The notes beneath the pieces are model-generated. The model had not been told where the DNA came from and searched no databases. It saw only the letters and a program-made list of their open reading frames with translations. Below, piece by piece: positions 1 through 8,662 of a stretch of 64,000 nucleotides of DNA; position 1 is the stretch's first letter, and every line of letters begins with the position of its first letter. Made by a program: the position numbers and the translations under genes. The DNA comes from Fervidibacillus halotolerans (GTDB taxonomy: Bacteria > Bacillota > Bacilli > Bacillales > Caldibacillaceae), in contig NZ_CP106877.1 in the NCBI RefSeq assembly GCF_026547205.1, forward strand, positions 62,001 through 126,000, read 5' to 3'.

Positions 1-324
1 GATAATATCTCGGGGAATATGTAATGCCCTTGAAAAATCATTCGTTGTACCTACGGGGATCAGCCCTAATTTTGGTCGATATGATTTTTCAGCTAATCCA
101 TTCACTACCTCACTTAACGTTCCATCTCCGCCTGCTGCAACAACGACGTCGAACTGCCTTCGAACAGCTTCTTCAGCTGCCTTCGTGGCGTCTCCCGGAC
201 CTTTCGTTGCATGGCAAGATGTTTCGTATCCGGCATCTTCCATTCTTTCAATCACATCAGCTAAATGTCTGCGAAACACTTCCCTGCCTGAGGTTGGATT
301 ATAAATGATACGTGCTCTTTTCAT
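1..324 (-). CDS. dagK: Diacylglycerol kinase (lipid kinase), N-terminal part
   Basis: About 108 N-terminal codons are present; the rest lies beyond the left window edge. The translation begins MKRARIIYNPTSGRE and contains GGDGTLSEVVNGL and PVGTTNDF, the nucleotide-binding signatures of the DAGK catalytic domain. The family phosphorylates diacylglycerol to phosphatidic acid at the membrane and recycles lipid released during lipoteichoic acid synthesis in Bacillus (DagK, formerly YerQ). The ATG at 324 is the natural start because it opens directly into the conserved beta strand. A neighbouring rlmCD gene also occurs in Bacillus subtilis, but here a divergent nuclease gene lies between the two. 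Confidence 0.9.
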   Translation of the reverse strand, partial: MKRARIIYNPTSGREVFRRHLADVIERMEDAGYETSCHATKGPGDATKAAEEAVRRQFDVVVAAGGDGTLSEVVNGLAEKSYRPKLGLIPVGTTNDFSRALHIPRDII

Positions 325-530
325 CCTACATCATCCATTTTCATATTTTTTCGTAACTATAACAATAATAGCTTATCTTTGCATGAACGGCAAATCGGGT
401 GGCAAAAAATGGTATATTTACTTTTCGGGTAATATCTAGGGTGTGATGGTTTCCAGACTTTTAGTTTCGTGTTGTTCTCGCATCAAAAAATAGAGTAATT
501 ATACGAAATGTTGATGTTCCTCCGTAGATA

Positions 531-1715
531 TTATTTGTAAAACGAACGAAGAAAATCAAATTCAATGCCCTTGTCCTTTCCTTTAAAATGGGCCTTTACA
601 ATTGTCACTGCAAAAAGAGCTTCGATTAAATTTCCAACTTGTTGATCAACCTGTTTATCCTCTAATGAAATTTCCCCAATCCATAACAGTTTTGACGGCT
701 TTTGATTAGAAGAATCTTGAATATAATATCCAAAGGATGAAAGTGCTTGATAAACATCTTCCCATAATCGTTTCGGCAATCCCTTTGCATTAAATTTTAA
801 TTCATAATAGGGGAAAAGAGCCCTTTTTTCTGTTCGTAAATATTTATGAAATCCGTATTGTGTCGTAACATGGTTTTTCCCTTTCCCGACCTTTACTTGA
901 ATAAACCTGGAGATGTGATCTGCAAACACCGGTTTATTTCCCCGATAACCAATCGAACCGATATAAATTTCACATGGCAGTCCTTCGGGAAAGTCCTGTG
1001 AAAAGAGTGTGTACGGAATTTCATATCCTTGCCACGTATTTTTCGCTTTGCTTACCTTAATTGGCGGAGATTCGAGGTTTCGTCTTATTTCAATCTGTTC
1101 ATCAAATAAGAACCGATGAAAAGGAAGATCCATGATCTTTTTAAAGAAGGCATCTGCCACTTCTTGATTTGCCTTTGGATCTTGACTCAATTCAGGGCTT
1201 GCGTCTTTCGGCATGAAAAATTGGTAAGAAGTGTACGGAATGCCAAAGGGAGATGTTTCCTTTAAATATTCTTGAAAGCTCATTTTTTCAACAGATTTCG
1301 CTTTTTTATGTAATTTCCCTTTTTGAAAAATGTCTTTTAATAATGGCTTATCCACTTCTTTTAAATAATTGAAAACGGTTTCTGTTTTTATCTCTTTCCA
1401 CTCAATGTTGTTTTGGTTGCATACGTTTTTAACTTCTTCAGGAACCGTTTGTCCGACGAGCATTCCACGAACGTTCTTCTTGATCGTTCGCTTCAGTCGA
1501 TTCACATAGTCGAGAATTTGTTCGATGTGTTCTAGCTGAATCATGTCTTTTTTCAATTCAACTAATAAGACATGTCCGTTTTTGTCTCGAAAAGTTAAAT
1601 CGGTCCGTCTCGATTCCAGCTGGCCCTGCCTTTCCATTAATGCTAAACCTTCTTCGATCAGTTCAGGGTGAATGACAAGCACATCTTCCAGTTCCTTTTC
1701 AGAAAGAATATACAT
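531..1715 (-). CDS. NucS/DUF91-like PD-(D/E)XK nuclease-domain protein
   Basis: This is a 394-residue protein with an N-terminal endonuclease-like domain. Residues 34-56 read ESRRTDLTFRDKNG followed by HVLLVELKKD, giving D39, E53 and K55 as the D-x(n)-E-x-K triad typical of NucS/DUF91 and related restriction-like nucleases. The C-terminal 250 residues are not recognised. The ATG at 1715 is preceded by GAGAGGTGAAAT, a strong ribosome binding site. The gene is monocistronic on the minus strand and divergent from rlmCD. DNA cleavage or repair is inferred from the motif only; substrate and pathway are unknown. Confidence 0.7.
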   Translation of the reverse strand: MYILSEKELEDVLVIHPELIEEGLALMERQGQLESRRTDLTFRDKNGHVLLVELKKDMIQLEHIEQILDYVNRLKRTIKKNVRGMLVGQTVPEEVKNVCNQNNIEWKEIKTETVFNYLKEVDKPLLKDIFQKGKLHKKAKSVEKMSFQEYLKETSPFGIPYTSYQFFMPKDASPELSQDPKANQEVADAFFKKIMDLPFHRFLFDEQIEIRRNLESPPIKVSKAKNTWQGYEIPYTLFSQDFPEGLPCEIYIGSIGYRGNKPVFADHISRFIQVKVGKGKNHVTTQYGFHKYLRTEKRALFPYYELKFNAKGLPKRLWEDVYQALSSFGYYIQDSSNQKPSKLLWIGEISLEDKQVDQQVGNLIEALFAVTIVKAHFKGKDKGIEFDFLRSFYK

Positions 1716-2179
1716 GCGATTTCACCTCTCCAATACACATTGTTTTACATTTATTATATCAAAATTTTCTGAATGATCGTTTTGTAATGTTTCCTTGGTG
1801 TAAAATGGGGAAATTAGGGATTTTAAAATGGAAAAACGTTTGGCAAAGCTACTTTCATATTTGCATTAAGGTATCACGAGAAAATCTAGTAGCATTGTTT
1901 GATCTATATAAACGTATATCCAATTTGTGAACCGTACCTTTTAGTGGAGAATCAACGACTATTTGACGATTTTCAATAGGGAAAAGTAGTCCAATATGAA
2001 GTGAAAAACGCAGATGTTTGTATCACTGGGGGACACCCTTATTATTTCTTCATAAATATTAATGAATATTTCCGTTTTCAAAATCTCCTAGTTAGAACTT
2101 AAAATGGCTTTCTAATTCATATTTTTGTATAATGACTGCTGTAAGACAGATATGAAATACAAAATTGAAGGTGATTCGA
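1716..2179. other. Intergenic region between divergent genes, no gene recognised
   Basis: This AT-rich stretch separates the divergent nuclease and rlmCD genes and should hold both promoters. No open frame with a ribosome binding site and no clear RNA structure was seen. The middle portion has gene-like codon texture with many stops, so it may be a decayed gene, but it could not be identified. Confidence 0.4.
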
Positions 2180-3550
2180 TTGACAGAAAGCATACCAGTG
2201 AAGAAAAACGATTATGTTGATATACAATTTGAAGATTACACCCATGACGGAATGGGCGTTGGAAAGATCAACGGATATCCGATCTTTGTAGAAAAGGCGC
2301 TTGTCGGTGAGCAGGCGAAAATTAAAATCGTCAAAGTAAAGAAAAGTTATGGTTACGGAAAATTAATCGAAGTGTATAAAAAAAGCCCCTTTCGACGGGA
2401 AATTCCGAAAGAAGAAGAACATCAATACGGCGGTTGCCAAATACAACATATGACGTACGAGGGACAATTGAAATTTAAAGAGGATTACGTCCGACAAGTG
2501 TTAAAAAAGATTGGGAAGCTGTCGGATGTTCCCGTCCGTCCAATCATCGGCATGGATGAGCCAAATCATTATCGCAATAAAGCCCAAATGCCGGTCGGTC
2601 AAAAGGATGGAAAACTCATATCCGGTTTTTATCGTCCGAGAAGCCATGAAATAGTAGATACAGATGAAAGCATCATTCATCTTCAAGAAATTAACGAAGC
2701 GGTAAAAGTCGTTAAAGAAGTGGCCTCTACCCTCGGCATCCCCGCCTATGATGAGAAAAACCATAAAGGGGTATTGCGTCATATTTACGCTCGCTACGGA
2801 AGGGAAACGGGAGAGTTAATGGTCGTCCTTGTAACGCGCACGGAACAGATTCCAAAGAAAAAACAACTCGTAACCGAACTAACTCAACGACTCCCCAAAT
2901 TGAAATCACTCATCCAAAATGTGAATCCGAAACGGACGAATGTCATTTTAGGGGAAAAAACGAAGGTGTTATGGGGAAGGGAAAACATTTATGATTACAT
3001 CGGGAACGTGAAATTTGCCATCTCCGCTAAATCCTTTTTCCAAGTGAATCCGGTTCAGACGAAAGTGCTGTATGAAAAGGCGCTGGAATATGCAAACTTA
3101 AGCGGAAAAGAAACGGTGATTGATGCGTATTGCGGAATTGGAACGATCTCCCTCTTTTTAGCTCAAAAGGCAAAAAACGTTTACGGTGTGGAAGTCGTCG
3201 GTGATGCGATCGAGGATGCCCGCCGAAATGCGGAACTGAACGGTATAACGAATGTGAAATTTGCCGTTGGAAAGGCAGAGGAAGTTATTCCAAAATGTGC
3301 GGAAGAGGGAATTCGAGCGGATGTAATCGTCGTCGATCCCCCTCGGAAAGGTTGTGACGAAAAATTAATCCAGACGATGCTGGAAATGAAACCGGCTCGG
3401 ATCGTCTACGTCAGCTGTAATCCTTCCACTTTAGCAAGGGATTTACATATGTTGGAAGTCGGCGGTTACCGAACGATCGAAGTCCAACCGGTGGACATGT
3501 TTCCGTATACGAGCCACGTTGAGTGCGTTTCGCAGATAGTTTTAAAATAA
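2180..3550 (+). CDS. rlmCD: 23S rRNA (uracil-C5)-methyltransferase RlmCD/RumA family
   Basis: TrmA/RumA-family SAM-dependent methyltransferase, closely matching B. subtilis YefA (RlmCD), which methylates 23S rRNA uridines. An N-terminal TRAM domain (about residues 1-60) precedes a Rossmann methyltransferase domain with DAYCGIGTISLFLA, VVDPPRKGCDE and the nucleophile loop VYVSCNPSTLARDL. The TTG at 2180 is preferred over the one at 2165 because AAGGTGA sits 5 nt upstream. The [4Fe-4S] ligand cysteines of RumA appear lost: the cysteine-rich loop reads EEEHQYGGCQIQH with one Cys, and the later fourth ligand is replaced (TDESIIHL). The last codons (after HVEC) seem to come from the mobile element integrated at the gene's 3' end. 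Confidence 0.93.
   Translation: MTESIPVKKNDYVDIQFEDYTHDGMGVGKINGYPIFVEKALVGEQAKIKIVKVKKSYGYGKLIEVYKKSPFRREIPKEEEHQYGGCQIQHMTYEGQLKFKEDYVRQVLKKIGKLSDVPVRPIIGMDEPNHYRNKAQMPVGQKDGKLISGFYRPRSHEIVDTDESIIHLQEINEAVKVVKEVASTLGIPAYDEKNHKGVLRHIYARYGRETGELMVVLVTRTEQIPKKKQLVTELTQRLPKLKSLIQNVNPKRTNVILGEKTKVLWGRENIYDYIGNVKFAISAKSFFQVNPVQTKVLYEKALEYANLSGKETVIDAYCGIGTISLFLAQKAKNVYGVEVVGDAIEDARRNAELNGITNVKFAVGKAEEVIPKCAEEGIRADVIVVDPPRKGCDEKLIQTMLEMKPARIVYVSCNPSTLARDLHMLEVGGYRTIEVQPVDMFPYTSHVECVSQIVLK
3514..3548. repeat. Element end / putative attachment sequence at 3' end of rlmCD (copy 1)
   Basis: A 35-bp stretch beginning CCACGTTGAGTGCGTTTCGC is repeated exactly inside the transporter gene near 30.2 kb, and similarity continues into the downstream recombinase genes. 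CACGTTGAGTGC is native rlmCD coding sequence for HVEC, so the upstream edge of the repeat covers the probable crossover site. The 3' end of rlmCD/rumA is a known integration hot spot for serine-recombinase elements. No matching right-end site was found by eye in the window. Confidence 0.6.
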
Positions 3551-3584
3551 AAAAGTGAGGCAAGATAAGGTTTTTCTCTTGCCT

Positions 3585-5063
3585 CTATTCAATTTTAGGT
3601 GTGGCAAACCGGTAATGAATTATTGGTGTACCGTCCTCTTTTACCTCGATTCGATTAATCAGTCGATGAAGAATATCCTCGGTTAATTTATCGAAATTTA
3701 GGAATTGAAGTAATTCCTTTTTGAGCTTTTCAATCGTTTCGATTACATCTTCGTTTTCCATCAATGTAAGAAGTTCATTTTTCTGTTCGATTAATTCAGT
3801 TAATTCCTTGTTCGTTGCTTCAATACTCTCCTGATATTCTTCATGGGTAATGATTCCGTCAGCTAACAGGTTGATGAATTTTCTTTTTCGATTTTTTAAA
3901 ACATCCATCTGTTTGTTAATCTTATTGATTTTCTTTTGAGAATGCGATTTTGTACTTTTCGATTTTCTCTCCATCTTCTTTATATATTTCTCTTTATCAA
4001 CTTGTTGAATTAAGGTTTGGATGTCATCTAGGATCGTTTCTTTTAGAAAATCCTCTTTTATCGTGTGGGCGGTACAAGTCTTTTTCCCATGACGGGCATA
4101 ACTTCCACAAATGTAGCCCCGACGATTACTTCTATACCACATTCCAGTCCCACAGTCGGCACAAAAGAGAACGTTAGTAAAAAGGTGTTGTTTTGGTGCG
4201 GGAATATATTTACCCCGCTGTTTTAATTGATTTTGGACAGCATCAAACGTTTCCCTAGATATAATTGGCTCATGTGCATTTTTGATAATAAACTGTTCTT
4301 CTTTAGGAACGTTTTTTCTTCTTTTATTTGTTACACTTACTGTCGTTGTTCTTCCTTGAACAAGATCCCCAACGTAATGGGGATTTGTCAAGATGCATCT
4401 AATGGTAGAGTCATGCCACTTATCTCCTGCGTTTGCTTTTCCAGCAACTTGAGCAGGTGTTGGAATTCCTTCATTATATAGCCGTCTTGCAATACTTTGT
4501 CGTCCATTTCCTTCCAAATATTCTTTGAAAATCCGTCTAACAATATTTGGTGTTTCATCATCTCGGATATACAATTTTCCATCTCTTACTTCATACCCAT
4601 ATGGAGGGTTTGATCCTTTAAAAAGTCCATTTTTTGCTCGAGTTTTTAATGTCTCTTTCACACGATTACTCGTGTTTTGAGATTCTTGTTCGTACATCCA
4701 TGCATAAAGGCCAAACATATGAGTGTTCCCTGTTAATGTATTAATCGCATTATCTAAAGTAATGATGTGAATCCCTTGGTTTTCACATAAGTTTTTGATT
4801 TTATAGGATAATTCTCCATTTCGGGCAAGGCGTGATAACTCTTTGGCAAGAATGATATCGAACTTCTTATCCTGAGCATCTTCAATAAGTTTTTGAAGTT
4901 CTTCTCTTTTTGCCGTCGTCCCGCTCTCAACGTCGATATAAAATTTGTAAATATCCCAACCTTTTTCCGCTATATAGTTATAAAACAGTTTTTGCTGATA
5001 TTTTAAGGAATCTTTTTGTTCTTCTTTATCGGTAGAAACACGGACATATACTGCACATCTCAT
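3585..5063 (-). CDS. Large serine recombinase (site-specific integrase)
   Basis: A 492-aa full-length large serine recombinase. The resolvase catalytic domain (about 1-150) carries RVSTD with nucleophile Ser10 and the SRLARNGELS region. A recombinase domain (about 160-270), a zinc ribbon with CADCGTGMW and a later CG...C pair (about 300-335), and a coiled coil rich in Lys/Glu (about 365-445) follow. It lies at the end of an element integrated in rlmCD, reading towards the junction, as usual for integrases next to their attachment site. Its ATG overlaps the stop of the small upstream gene (ATGA), implying translational coupling. A near-identical but N-terminally truncated copy lies at 30.3-31.4 kb. 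Confidence 0.93.
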   Translation of the reverse strand: MRCAVYVRVSTDKEEQKDSLKYQQKLFYNYIAEKGWDIYKFYIDVESGTTAKREELQKLIEDAQDKKFDIILAKELSRLARNGELSYKIKNLCENQGIHIITLDNAINTLTGNTHMFGLYAWMYEQESQNTSNRVKETLKTRAKNGLFKGSNPPYGYEVRDGKLYIRDDETPNIVRRIFKEYLEGNGRQSIARRLYNEGIPTPAQVAGKANAGDKWHDSTIRCILTNPHYVGDLVQGRTTTVSVTNKRRKNVPKEEQFIIKNAHEPIISRETFDAVQNQLKQRGKYIPAPKQHLFTNVLFCADCGTGMWYRSNRRGYICGSYARHGKKTCTAHTIKEDFLKETILDDIQTLIQQVDKEKYIKKMERKSKSTKSHSQKKINKINKQMDVLKNRKRKFINLLADGIITHEEYQESIEATNKELTELIEQKNELLTLMENEDVIETIEKLKKELLQFLNFDKLTEDILHRLINRIEVKEDGTPIIHYRFATPKIE

Positions 5064-5230
5064 TTTAAATCATACTCCTTCTCATCATTTTGAGATGTAG
5101 CAGTGTTTACCTTACTAGCATTATTGACGAGTTCTTCAATTTTATGATCAATAATGGAATTTATAACATCCATGAAGGTGAGCGAAGTATCTGCAAAAAT
5201 TCGCTCAACAGTGTTTTCTGATCTATTCAT
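5060..5230 (-). CDS. Small protein coupled to the serine recombinase
   Basis: A 56-aa ORF (MNRSENTVERIFADTSLTF...) preceded by GGGAGAG about 9 nt upstream of the ATG. Its TGA overlaps the recombinase ATG by two bases, a strong sign of a real two-gene operon. It is acidic at the C-terminus with a predicted helix around IINSIIDHKIEELVNNA. No family was recognised. A role as recombinase accessory or directionality factor is only a guess from position. Confidence 0.6.
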   Translation of the reverse strand: MNRSENTVERIFADTSLTFMDVINSIIDHKIEELVNNASKVNTATSQNDEKEYDLK

Positions 5231-5262
5231 GATTTATCGCTCTCCCTTTTATAATTTTTCAA

Positions 5263-5323
5263 TATAAAAAAATCCGCAGAATTACATAACCAACAATGTG
5301 AATGGTTACGTAACCTCTGCGGA
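5263..5323 (-). terminator. Hairpin terminator upstream of the recombinase operon
   Basis: On the minus strand ATCCGCAGAGGTTACGTAACC pairs imperfectly with GGTTATGTAATTCTGCGGAT and is followed directly by TTTTTTTAT. It would end transcription arriving from the decayed recombinase gene at 5.4-5.8 kb. It could instead act as an operator for the recombinase operon. Confidence 0.55.
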
Positions 5324-5422
5324 TCTCGCTTTTTATTGGGTTACACTATTTATTTGACTTTGTACAAATATTCTTCAATACGACGTTTAGATGAATGTAG
5401 TTTTTCGATGAATCGACGTTTT

Positions 5423-5783
5423 TTAGTATTTCAATAAGGGTATTAAATACTGTAAATATCTATTTTCTTCTAATGGTTTATTCGTTCTAATATAGACTGC
5501 AGGGACTCCCATGTTGTTTTGTTGTAAAACATTATTAAGTGAACTAAAATTTCTTAGTAATTTATCATCATCACTATGGATAGTATTTATTTGATTATCC
5601 ACTGTTACGATATGGATTTTGTTTTGCTTATAAAGATTTTCTAATTCCATCAATAGCTCAGTATTTCTATAAAGTCTTGATGGATCTCTTGACGAACATC
5701 TTCAATCATCTCTCTTTGACTTCTTAAATTTTTTTATCTGCAAGATTTTTGTTTATAGTTCGAATATAACCTGCACATTGCAT
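5423..5783 (-). pseudogene. Degenerate serine recombinase fragment
   Basis: Read on the minus strand with frame changes, the sequence starts MQCAGYIRTINKNLADKK, matching the start of the intact neighbouring recombinase (MRCAVYVRVST). After stops and a frameshift it continues DPSRLYRNTELLMELENLYK, then IHIVTVDNQINTI, parallel to SRLARNGELS and IHIITLDNAINTL. Only the resolvase domain remains and the catalytic Ser is not preserved. It is a diverged paralogue, not a recent duplicate, suggesting repeated visits by recombinase elements to this locus. Confidence 0.6.
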
Positions 5784-6014
5784 AATATATTCATCTCCTT
5801 AGTTATTTGTATTTTTCGATTTGCATAAAGTATTGTATCTTCGTTTTTTCATATTTGAAGAGGAAAAAGGAATTTTTTTAAAAAAATTTGACTAACCGAT
5901 TTGTTCTGAAACATTATACTTATCGATTCAATGTATTTTAATAGGATTTTAAAATTTTTAAGATATTTTGGATTAATCAATTGGGTAAATAGTTATAGGT
6001 CTCCCTGTTTAACC

Positions 6015-6044
6015 TTTTAATAAAATGAGATAAATAGGTATAAT
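6015..6044 (+). promoter_or_regulatory. Putative promoter of the hsd operon
   Basis: TATAAT at 6039-6044 has a weak -35 (TTTTAA) 18 bp upstream. The methylase ATG follows 33 bp downstream, preceded by AGGAGG at 6065-6070. The -10 is convincing, the -35 is not. Confidence 0.45.
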
Positions 6045-6077
6045 GAAGATATATCAGATGCAGCAGGAGGAAGTTAA

Positions 6078-7541
6078 ATGATTACAGGTGAAATTAAAAA
6101 TAAAGTAGATAAAATATGGGAAACGTTTTGGACAGGTGGCATCACAAACCCACTGACTGTTATTGAACAATTTACTTATCTGTTATTTATAAAAGGTTTG
6201 GATGAAACGGAAACAATTAAAGAAAAAGAAGCGGAAATTTTAGGTATCCCCTTTGAGGGAATTTTTCCAGAGGATAAACAGCATTTACGTTGGCACCGTT
6301 TTAAACAGCTCGGCTCACCAGAAGAAATGTATCGAATCGTTTCGGATGAAGTTTTTCCATTTATTAAAAATTTACATGGCAAAAATAATTCAGCATACGC
6401 CAAGTACATGGGCGATGCCATGTTTTTAATCCCAACAGCGAATATGCTAGCAAAAATTGTCGATGGCATTGACAATTTGCCTTTAGATGACAGAGATGTT
6501 CAAGGAGATTTATACGAGTATTTACTTTCAAAATTATCAACGTCCGGTACCAATGGACAATTCCGCACACCTAGACATATTATCAAAATGATGGTTGAGC
6601 TGATGAAGCCCACACCGGAAGATATTATTATTGATCCTGCCATGGGGACGGCCGGATTTTTAGTTGCAGCAAGTGAATATTTGCGTAAACATCACCATGA
6701 TTTGTTCATTGTTCAAGGTTTAAAAGAACATTACCATAATACCATGTTCTACGGAAATGATATGGACCGAACCATGCTACGGATCGGTGCCATGAACATG
6801 ATGCTTCATGGTGTAGATAATCCAAATATCGAATATCGTGATTCTCTCTCTGAGTTGAATAAAGATAAAGAAAAATATACGTTAGTATTGGCTAATCCTC
6901 CATTTAAAGGCTCCTTGGATTATGAAGCCGTTTCAAACGATTTGTTGAAGATCGCAAAAACGAAAAAAACGGAATTATTATTTTTATCTTTATTTATTCG
7001 CATTTTAAAACCGGGAGGACGAGCGGCGGTCATCGTTCCAGACGGTGTGTTATTTGGAAGTTCAAAAGCACATAAAACGATTCGCAAGGAAATTGTTGAC
7101 AATCATAAATTGGAAGCGGTCATTTCCATGCCCAGCGGCGTGTTTAAACCGTATGCAGGCGTTTCAACGGCAATTTTGATATTTACGAAAACGGGTGCAG
7201 GTGGAACAGACAACGTTTGGTTCTATGACATGAAAGCAGACGGCTTTTCATTGGACGACAAACGTAATCCGATTGAAGAAAATGATATACCGGATATTAT
7301 CGAACGATTTAACAATTTAGAAGCAGAAAAAGAACGAAAACGAACAGAACAATCGTTCTTCGTACCAGTTGAGGAATTAAGGGAAAATGATTACGATTTG
7401 TCAATTAATAAATATAAAGAGATTGAGTATGAGGAAGTGGAGTATGAAGAGCCGGAAGTTATTCTGGGGAGAATTGAGGTTCTAGAAAAAGAGATTATGG
7501 AAGATATTGTTGAATTAAGGGTGTTAATAAATGGAAAATAA
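6078..7541 (+). CDS. hsdM: Type I restriction-modification DNA methylase subunit HsdM
   Basis: 487-aa N6-adenine methyltransferase subunit. A helical HsdM N-terminal domain (about 1-140) leads into the methylase core with SAM-binding DPAMGTAGF (186-194) and the catalytic NPPF (273-276). A C-terminal helical part near ELRENDYDLSINKYKE is typical of family members that contact the specificity subunit. The AGGAGG site and ATG are ideally spaced. The gene overlaps hsdS by 11 bp, so the two are co-translated. With HsdS it methylates host sites, and with HsdS and HsdR it restricts foreign DNA. HsdM looks intact although hsdS is broken. Confidence 0.95.
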   Translation: MITGEIKNKVDKIWETFWTGGITNPLTVIEQFTYLLFIKGLDETETIKEKEAEILGIPFEGIFPEDKQHLRWHRFKQLGSPEEMYRIVSDEVFPFIKNLHGKNNSAYAKYMGDAMFLIPTANMLAKIVDGIDNLPLDDRDVQGDLYEYLLSKLSTSGTNGQFRTPRHIIKMMVELMKPTPEDIIIDPAMGTAGFLVAASEYLRKHHHDLFIVQGLKEHYHNTMFYGNDMDRTMLRIGAMNMMLHGVDNPNIEYRDSLSELNKDKEKYTLVLANPPFKGSLDYEAVSNDLLKIAKTKKTELLFLSLFIRILKPGGRAAVIVPDGVLFGSSKAHKTIRKEIVDNHKLEAVISMPSGVFKPYAGVSTAILIFTKTGAGGTDNVWFYDMKADGFSLDDKRNPIEENDIPDIIERFNNLEAEKERKRTEQSFFVPVEELRENDYDLSINKYKEIEYEEVEYEEPEVILGRIEVLEKEIMEDIVELRVLINGK

Positions 7542-8581
7542 ATTAATGGATAATATTTTTCTTAAAGAGGTAATTGAATTAATATCTGGTCGAGATCTTA
7601 AAAAATCACAATACAACTCTGAATGTAAAGGTATACCATATATTATAGGTGCAAGCAATATCAAAGATGGTAATTTGGTTGTAGAAAGATGGACAGAGCA
7701 ACCAACAGTTATCGGTAAGAAAGGAGATGTTATCCTTTCTGTGAAAGGAACAGTTGGCTTGCACTGCATATTACAAGAAGAAGAGGCTCATCTTAGCAGG
7801 CAGGTTATGGCATTAAGAGTAAAAGATGGTTTTCTAAATGAATATATAAGATATTTTTTAGCATTTTATATAGAAAAATTAAAACTAAAAGCAAAAGGAA
7901 TGATTCCAGGGATAACAAGAGAAGATATTTTACTTGCTGAAATTCCTAATTTCAGTATAGATACACAAAAGAAAATAGTAAATGTGTTAAAAAAATCAGA
8001 AACTATTATCAAAAAACGCAAAGCCCAAATCGAAGCATTGGACCAATTAACGCAAAGTGTGTTTTTGGAGATGTTTGGGGATTCCTTTACAAATGATAAA
8101 AACTTTCCTATTAAACCTCTTAGTGATATTGCGTCAGTAGGTTCTAGCAAACGAGTTTTTGTAAAAGAATTAGTAGATGAGGGAATTCCCTTTTATAGAG
8201 GAACTGAAATAGCTTCTTTAGCAATAGGGGAAAATATTACACCTACTCTCTTTATTACTAAAGAACATTATAAAAGTTTAAAAGAAGCAAGTGGAGTGCC
8301 AAAGATTGGAGATTTGTTATTGCCGTCAGTATGTCCAGATGGTAGGATTTGGAGAGTAAACGATAGCAAACCTTTTTATTTTAAAGATGGTCGTGTATTA
8401 TGGGTTAATTTTACTAACAATGATATTAATACTATATATGTACAATATGCTTTAAAGGACAAATTAATTAGAGATTATATAAATATAGCATCGGGTACAA
8501 CAGGTACCGTCAAGAATTTTGTGTAAGGTTCTATAGAGTATCCTCAGATTATGCTTTATTTGATAATAAATTCATTTATCT

Positions 8582-8625
8582 GTTTCCCACTAGGAGACTG
8601 AATATTCAGTCTCCTAGTGGGAAAC
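8582..8625. terminator. 44-bp perfect palindrome inside the IS
   Basis: Two perfect 22-nt arms with no loop (GTTTCCCACTAGGAGACTGA... on the left arm), downstream of the transposase gene. IS elements often carry such a structure to stop transcription entering from outside or leaving the transposase gene. No clear T run follows, so termination is inferred from position and strength of the stem. Confidence 0.5.
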
Positions 8626-8662
8626 GCACACCTCTTCGAATATCTTTACATACTTACAAATT

